Source of the DNA: Cytophagales bacterium
Lineage (GTDB): Bacteria > Bacteroidota > Bacteroidia > Cytophagales > Cyclobacteriaceae
NCBI GenBank assembly: GCA_003500135.1
Contig: DNTA01000117.1
Span: 1-11,157, forward strand
Reading direction: 5' to 3'
Length of the DNA: 11,157 nucleotides
Each line of letters begins with the position of its first letter. Within the stretch, counting starts at the first letter, position 1. Shown piece by piece: positions 7,663 through 11,157 of this stretch. A program made the position numbers and the translations under genes. The notes beneath the pieces were generated by a model. The model had not been told where the DNA came from and ran no database searches. It worked only from the letters and a program-made list of their open reading frames with translations.

Positions 7663-7740
7663 TGTCCAGTTTTTTACTAAATAAACTGGACATTTATTGA
7701 TCTTTCGTTGCAGATGTTCAGTTTTTTGATTTAAGAACAT
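7663..7740. promoter_or_regulatory. Probable operator of the abiE-hsdR operon: two inverted repeats
   Basis: A perfect 10-bp inverted repeat, TGTCCAGTTT (7663-7672) and AAACTGGACA (7683-7692), has a 10-base spacer. A second inverted repeat, ATGTTC (7714-7719) and GAACAT (7735-7740), has a 15-base spacer. The left arms are related: TGTCCAGTTTTTT at 7663 and TGTTCAGTTTTTT at 7715 differ at one base and lie 52 bases apart, close to five helical turns. The position directly before the antitoxin gene fits the known pattern of AbiEi repressors binding a pair of inverted repeats. A Bacteroidota-type promoter could overlap it, but none is clear enough to claim. Confidence 0.6.
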
Positions 7741-7763
7741 GACATATTTATAAAGACCCTTTT

Positions 7764-7830
7764 CTGAGCTATTAGGCCAATAAAAGCTTGTTCTAACTTT
7801 GCTTCAGTATTTAAATTTTTCTATAGCCAT
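7764..7830 (-). pseudogene. Remnant of the 5' end of another hsdR
   Basis: On the minus strand, 7805-7764 matches the intact hsdR start region at 5915-5874 at 34 of 42 bases without gaps. The translation is EAKLEQAFIGLIAQ against EAQLEQAFIDLLGQ. Just upstream, an ATG at 7830-7828 begins MAIEKFK, resembling MKF of hsdR, but is out of frame with the rest and hits TGA two codons later. Similarity stops after about 20 codons, where the sequence passes into the abiE promoter region. The ATG overlaps the end of the TraB-like gene, so an older hsdR probably followed that gene directly. The modest identity argues against a recent duplication. The call rests on a short match. Confidence 0.6.
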
Positions 7831-8504
7831 GAGATTTTTAAATCTGAAAGATAATTCCAATTGATCTTAATCTCTTCCGTTTTTTCACGTTCTTCAATCT
7901 TCTTTTTTATTGATTTTCTATGCCCTGAGCCAATAAACATTAATCCATTTGAGCATCCGTTTTCTTTGCTGTAATTAAAAACATTATCGATTATAACATC
8001 TTCTCGTTTTTCTACAACTTCCTTTTCTAAGTGAGCTATTCGAAAGAGTTTTTTGTCATTTAGGGTATCCAGAATTCTTTCTTTTAGCATGTCAATGTTT
8101 TCAAATAATTTGTCATTATAATCATTATTGAGATACAGAAATCCATATTGGTTGATCACGGATTCCTTCTGGTCCAATAGGCTTCTGAAGCGATATGAAT
8201 GCACACCAGCATTGTGCAACAGCTTATCGTACATGTAATCTATATTAACATAATATCCTTGTGGCAAATCATATGTGTCTATAGGAATATGTTTAACATC
8301 ATGATTTTTCAAGTGCTTCATAATAGCAGATGATTCTAAAGTAATCAGAGTCTTTTCAATATAAATTTTATGATAATTGGAATGAGAAAGCTCTTCAAAA
8401 ATTACTTTAGGATTTACTTCCTCCATAATTTTCTGTAGGGCACTTGAACTACAAAAACCATTCTCTTCATGCTGGGTAAACACCAAAGTAACATTGAGTG
8501 CCAT
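7821..8504 (-). CDS. Small TraB/EreA/ChaN-fold-like protein of unknown function
   Basis: I do not recognise this 227-residue protein as a named family, but it has the layout of the TraB/Tiki/EreA/ChaN superfamily. A first strand (VTLVFTQHEENG, 5-16) has a histidine-glutamate pair at 12-13. It is followed by a helix and the strand PKVIFEEL (32-39), with acidic residues after it. Near the end comes an arginine (R167) before a helix, then GLMFIGSGHRKSI (187-199) with H195. In the superfamily such His/Glu/Arg positions form a metal-dependent hydrolase or ligand site. Known members include TIKI proteases and erythromycin esterases. Here the role is open. There is no signal peptide or membrane segment, so it should be cytosolic. 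It lies 79 bp after the PD-(D/E)XK gene, so it may share its transcript. The gap (8505-8583) holds an imperfect palindrome, ACATATTAACATGT (8519-8532), but no clear promoter. Confidence 0.75.
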   Translation of the reverse strand: MALNVTLVFTQHEENGFCSSSALQKIMEEVNPKVIFEELSHSNYHKIYIEKTLITLESSAIMKHLKNHDVKHIPIDTYDLPQGYYVNIDYMYDKLLHNAGVHSYRFRSLLDQKESVINQYGFLYLNNDYNDKLFENIDMLKERILDTLNDKKLFRIAHLEKEVVEKREDVIIDNVFNYSKENGCSNGLMFIGSGHRKSIKKKIEEREKTEEIKINWNYLSDLKISWL

Positions 8505-8583
8505 AGCTCTGTGTTTTACATATTAACATGTGCAACTAACTTATAAAAGCAATGCTGAGGATTAAGTTGTGCTACAGTAAATT

Positions 8584-9615
8584 TCATAACTCATCAATTT
8601 CTTTTTCAATCAATTTAAAGCGATCTTTTACCTCTTCTCCCATGTAAAAATCAAGCAGGTCCTTCTTAGTCAATGTTCCAGATTCAAAAAAACGTTTTAA
8701 ATACTCTTGATTAAATTCCATCAGCTGTGCTGATTTTTCCAACTGCTTCAGAATAGCTTTATTATTTGAAATATTATCCTCAACTAATGTTTTGATACTC
8801 CTAACTTCCTGAATGTCTTTTATAATTCTAGTCAAAATAAAACTCAAAGTTTCCTTATCAAAATCTACTTCTTTAGCATTGACAGCGATATCTCTCGCCA
8901 ACATATAAGCTATGGCAAGGTTACTGTAATCTCCTTTTTGAGAATCAATGATAGCTATAAAACCAACCTCAGGAATGAATCCTACATTTTCGGTAAATTT
9001 CAGTATTGAATTATCAACCAAAGATCTATCTAAAACAATGAGACTGACTCTAGCATTACGATTCGCTTGAGCCTCGATAAGCTGGCTCCATGCAGTATCC
9101 ATTTTGCGCGTAAAAATATCCTTAGAATCGATAGTGCCTAACTTAACGCTTTTATCAAACTTACACTCGATCACAATTTTCAAATCTTCTTTTCCACCAA
9201 CTGTACAAATAATATCTCCAGTTTTATTTTTTGGAATAGTACCCGTCTCATTACCAGTAAGTCTAGCTTGATCACCTATCTTTTTCTCTAAAAAATAACT
9301 ATTTAAAAATTCCGCAATATCATCTTCAGCTAGTATCCCTTTCACTGTAGTCTTATAAAAGATCTCTTGTTTCATATCGAAGATCATTTTCAAACTTTCC
9401 AATTCTGTTCCAAGCTGATTTGATGTTTTAGAAAGAAAGGAGGATAAGCGGTCTTCCATCAGTGCAAGTACACCTATATATATTGCCCGCATAAATTTAT
9501 CATCTCTTTCTGCTGCTGGAAGATTATCGAAATAATTGAACACCACTTCGTTCTCAAGCTCAAATTTTTGAATCTCAACTCGCTTAAGTTTTTGATTTAT
9601 TTTTATTGTGTTCAT
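8584..9615 (-). CDS. PD-(D/E)XK nuclease-like partner of the OLD-type ATPase
   Basis: The 343 residues match no named family I can state with confidence. The centre carries a convincing PD-(D/E)XK site: E97 in a helix (ILAEDDIAEFLNSYF), D134 in KTGDIIC, E150 and K152 in IVIECKFD, and Q178 in the helix WSQLIEAQANRNA. The segment GFIAIIDSQKGDYSNLAIAYMLARDIAV (218-245) resembles the region after the active site in RmuC-like and DUF2130-like proteins. Residues 1-90 and 246-343 are helical and charged, suited to multimerisation or partner binding. DNA cleavage is inferred from motif and fold only. The start codon overlaps the stop of the ATPase gene (ATGA at 9612-9615), so the two are translationally coupled and probably work together. 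The ATG at 9615 is fixed by that overlap. Confidence 0.8.
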   Translation of the reverse strand: MNTIKINQKLKRVEIQKFELENEVVFNYFDNLPAAERDDKFMRAIYIGVLALMEDRLSSFLSKTSNQLGTELESLKMIFDMKQEIFYKTTVKGILAEDDIAEFLNSYFLEKKIGDQARLTGNETGTIPKNKTGDIICTVGGKEDLKIVIECKFDKSVKLGTIDSKDIFTRKMDTAWSQLIEAQANRNARVSLIVLDRSLVDNSILKFTENVGFIPEVGFIAIIDSQKGDYSNLAIAYMLARDIAVNAKEVDFDKETLSFILTRIIKDIQEVRSIKTLVEDNISNNKAILKQLEKSAQLMEFNQEYLKRFFESGTLTKKDLLDFYMGEEVKDRFKLIEKEIDEL

Positions 9616-11157
9616 TTCAGATTAAATTTAGGATCGCTAATTTTATTTTCTTCTACCCATTTAATAAAAACATCATTCAAGGTAATCCCAGAATCAAAAG
9701 CTTCTTGTCTTGAATTTACATTCACTAGTTCATCAAATACCTTCTCAACAGATGCTTTTACTTCAGAATCCTTACCTAACAAATCATACATCTCGAATGG
9801 TTTTCCTGAAGAAGATGGCAGAATCACATTACTTTCATCATCTATTTCAACACCTTTATGTTCAATCTCAAAAGTTGAAATTGATATCCTGTGAATAACT
9901 ACTCTCCCAGATTCTCTACAAATATTTATTTCTTTTAGAACATTCTCATTTGCAGTCCAAACGCCGTTACTCCCTCCACTTTTGTTTTTGGGGTAATCTG
10001 AATCATGCAAAACGGAGAAGTCAACTTTAAAGTGATTCAACATTTTCAAAATTGGTATAATTGTGAATTTTCCTCTCGCGCGAATTATTAATGGTCGATT
10101 ACTCAAGGGGTACTTCTTGGTATCCATTTCCATAACTTTTTGAAATGAAGCAAACTCTGTATCACCTTCCACCACGATCGGATGTTGGCCAAAAAACATT
10201 TCAGCCAAATTTTGATCAAAAGTATTTAAGAGTACGAGTTGTTCTTTCTCTTGGTTAGAAAATGCAATTGAGTCCGACTGATAAGTTAATGGAGAAGGAA
10301 AACCGTTCTTTCTTGTTAGCCTTACTATAGTTGTATTGTCTTCAAAAGGATTTAAAAAAAGCGGACTATGCGTTGTAAGCATAACTTGCCATGATTCATC
10401 TCTAGCTAAATCATATAGATATTTTGATGCAGCCCTAATTGCATTAGGGTGAAGAGCTGTCTCTGGCTCATCTATGAGTAGCATATAACCAGGAAGTGAA
10501 ACCTCATTTTCTTGAGCTTCAACAGCTTTCTCCACATCTTTTGCACGTAACTCATCAATTTTCAACTTCATAGAATCAATTTCAATTTGTTTAGAGTCTT
10601 TTGTTTCCTTTTTAACTGCTTTATCTCGGGCCTTCTCTAGCTTTTTTACATCCTTTTCAATCGCCTTAATCTCTTTCTCTCTTTCTTTTTTTAAATCACT
10701 TATAGACTGTAGTCTTGATCTGACTTGTAAAATAGACCAAAAAAGTGCTCGTTGAGACCCTGTACCCTGTTGATTCCAATTAACTACATGATCATATTCA
10801 GAGATATACAACCTTGACCCATCAACTAAAGCATTTATTGGATCAAATTTAATTTCACTGATCCCAATTTTTAAATCAATTTTCAAATCCGGAAAAATAG
10901 ATTGATGACTTTTAGAAATATCTTCACTATGAGATTCAATTTTATTTGCCTCTGCTTCAATAGGTTTCATTGCCTCTTTATTGAAGGCATCAAGAGATTT
11001 TCTTAAATCTGAATCTTCCTCTTCATATGACGATTTTAGTTTTTCACCAATCGGATCAACTATTATTTTCAAAAGTTTATCTAATTCATGTTCTGGATTG
11101 TCTAAAGCACCTATTCTAAAAGGCTTTGGAAGTCGGTGGCTATTACGGATCGATTTA
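9612..11157 (-). CDS. OLD-like ATPase with TOPRIM nuclease domain, 5' end cut by window edge
   Basis: The frame stays open to base 11157, so the N-terminus with the Walker A motif is outside the window. A TTG at 11072 is internal and not a credible start. Counted from that TTG as residue 1, there is an ABC-type signature GTGSQRA at 103-109, a highly charged coiled coil at about 118-190, Walker B YMLLIDEPE at 196-204, and the switch histidine H235 in TTHSP. A TOPRIM domain follows, with VVEGDTE (E302) and HDSD (D357, D359), where metal-binding residues are expected. This order is that of overcoming-lysogenization-defect (OLD) nucleases, in which ATP-driven dimers cut or nick DNA, usually as anti-phage effectors. 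It is coupled to the PD-(D/E)XK gene rather than to a UvrD-like helicase as in Gabija. The coiled coil between signature and Walker B is unusual. The visible part is 514 codons. Confidence 0.88.
   Translation of the reverse strand, partial: KSIRNSHRLPKPFRIGALDNPEHELDKLLKIIVDPIGEKLKSSYEEEDSDLRKSLDAFNKEAMKPIEAEANKIESHSEDISKSHQSIFPDLKIDLKIGISEIKFDPINALVDGSRLYISEYDHVVNWNQQGTGSQRALFWSILQVRSRLQSISDLKKEREKEIKAIEKDVKKLEKARDKAVKKETKDSKQIEIDSMKLKIDELRAKDVEKAVEAQENEVSLPGYMLLIDEPETALHPNAIRAASKYLYDLARDESWQVMLTTHSPLFLNPFEDNTTIVRLTRKNGFPSPLTYQSDSIAFSNQEKEQLVLLNTFDQNLAEMFFGQHPIVVEGDTEFASFQKVMEMDTKKYPLSNRPLIIRARGKFTIIPILKMLNHFKVDFSVLHDSDYPKNKSGGSNGVWTANENVLKEINICRESGRVVIHRISISTFEIEHKGVEIDDESNVILPSSSGKPFEMYDLLGKDSEVKASVEKVFDELVNVNSRQEAFDSGITLNDVFIKWVEENKISDPKFNLK

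Noticed and set aside
8519..8532. Imperfect palindrome ACATATTAACATGT before the TraB-like gene as an operator
   Set aside because: Two mismatched positions in 14 AT-rich bases are expected by chance, and no second copy is seen nearby.
9568..9898. Plus-strand frames opposite the ATPase and nuclease gene junction
   Set aside because: Serine- and leucine-rich shadow translations of coding sequence on the other strand.
11070..11072. TTG as start codon of the ATPase gene
   Set aside because: The frame is open through the window edge, and a start here would remove Walker A, which this family needs. The gene continues beyond the window.
8584..11157. Gabija (GajAB) assignment
   Set aside because: The ATPase/TOPRIM part fits GajA in outline, but the coupled downstream gene lacks helicase motifs and carries a PD-(D/E)XK site instead.

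Overview
The window looks like chromosomal accessory DNA from a member of the Bacteroidota, probably Cytophagales-like. The reasons are an outer-membrane beta-barrel protein of the PorT-like type, the moderate-to-low GC content, the lack of clear Shine-Dalgarno sequences, and spacers full of short-period repeats. No rRNA or other phylogenetic marker is present, so this assignment is inference. All convincing genes lie on the minus strand and read from right to left.

Bases 1-700 hold no gene. They contain a period-8 GTTCA array, a period-7 array, an inverted TGAAC array, two small GCGTT/AACGC hairpins and a 9-bp stem-loop. At 701-1360 is a secreted outer-membrane beta-barrel protein. It is followed at 1361-1770 by a gene-free spacer that carries a second, shorter copy of the period-7 element.

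The rest is a dense defence region. From 7632 down to 1771 runs a tightly packed four-gene unit: a DUF6088/AbiEi-type antitoxin, an AbiEii-type nucleotidyltransferase toxin, the type I restriction subunit HsdR, and a DUF5655 protein with a PD-(D/E)XK-like N-terminus. The first three genes are linked by 4-bp ATGA overlaps, and the last starts 2 bp after the hsdR stop. No hsdM or hsdS is visible, so these would have to lie beyond the right edge or elsewhere. Upstream of the antitoxin gene, 7663-7740 carries repeated TGTYCAGTTT half-sites that look like an autoregulatory operator. Between this operator and the next gene is a short remnant of a second hsdR 5' end. It suggests that the abiE-hsdR block replaced an older hsdR at this place.

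From the right edge down to 7821 is a second cluster. It begins with an OLD-like ATPase/TOPRIM protein cut by the window edge. An uncharacterised protein with a clear PD-(D/E)XK active site follows, overlapping the ATPase gene by an ATGA. After a 79-bp gap comes a small protein that resembles the TraB/EreA/ChaN fold. The ATPase-TOPRIM plus PD-(D/E)XK pair, possibly with the TraB-like protein, is the best candidate here for an undescribed defence system. It resembles Gabija, PARIS and the known OLD classes in part, but its partner gene differs from theirs.
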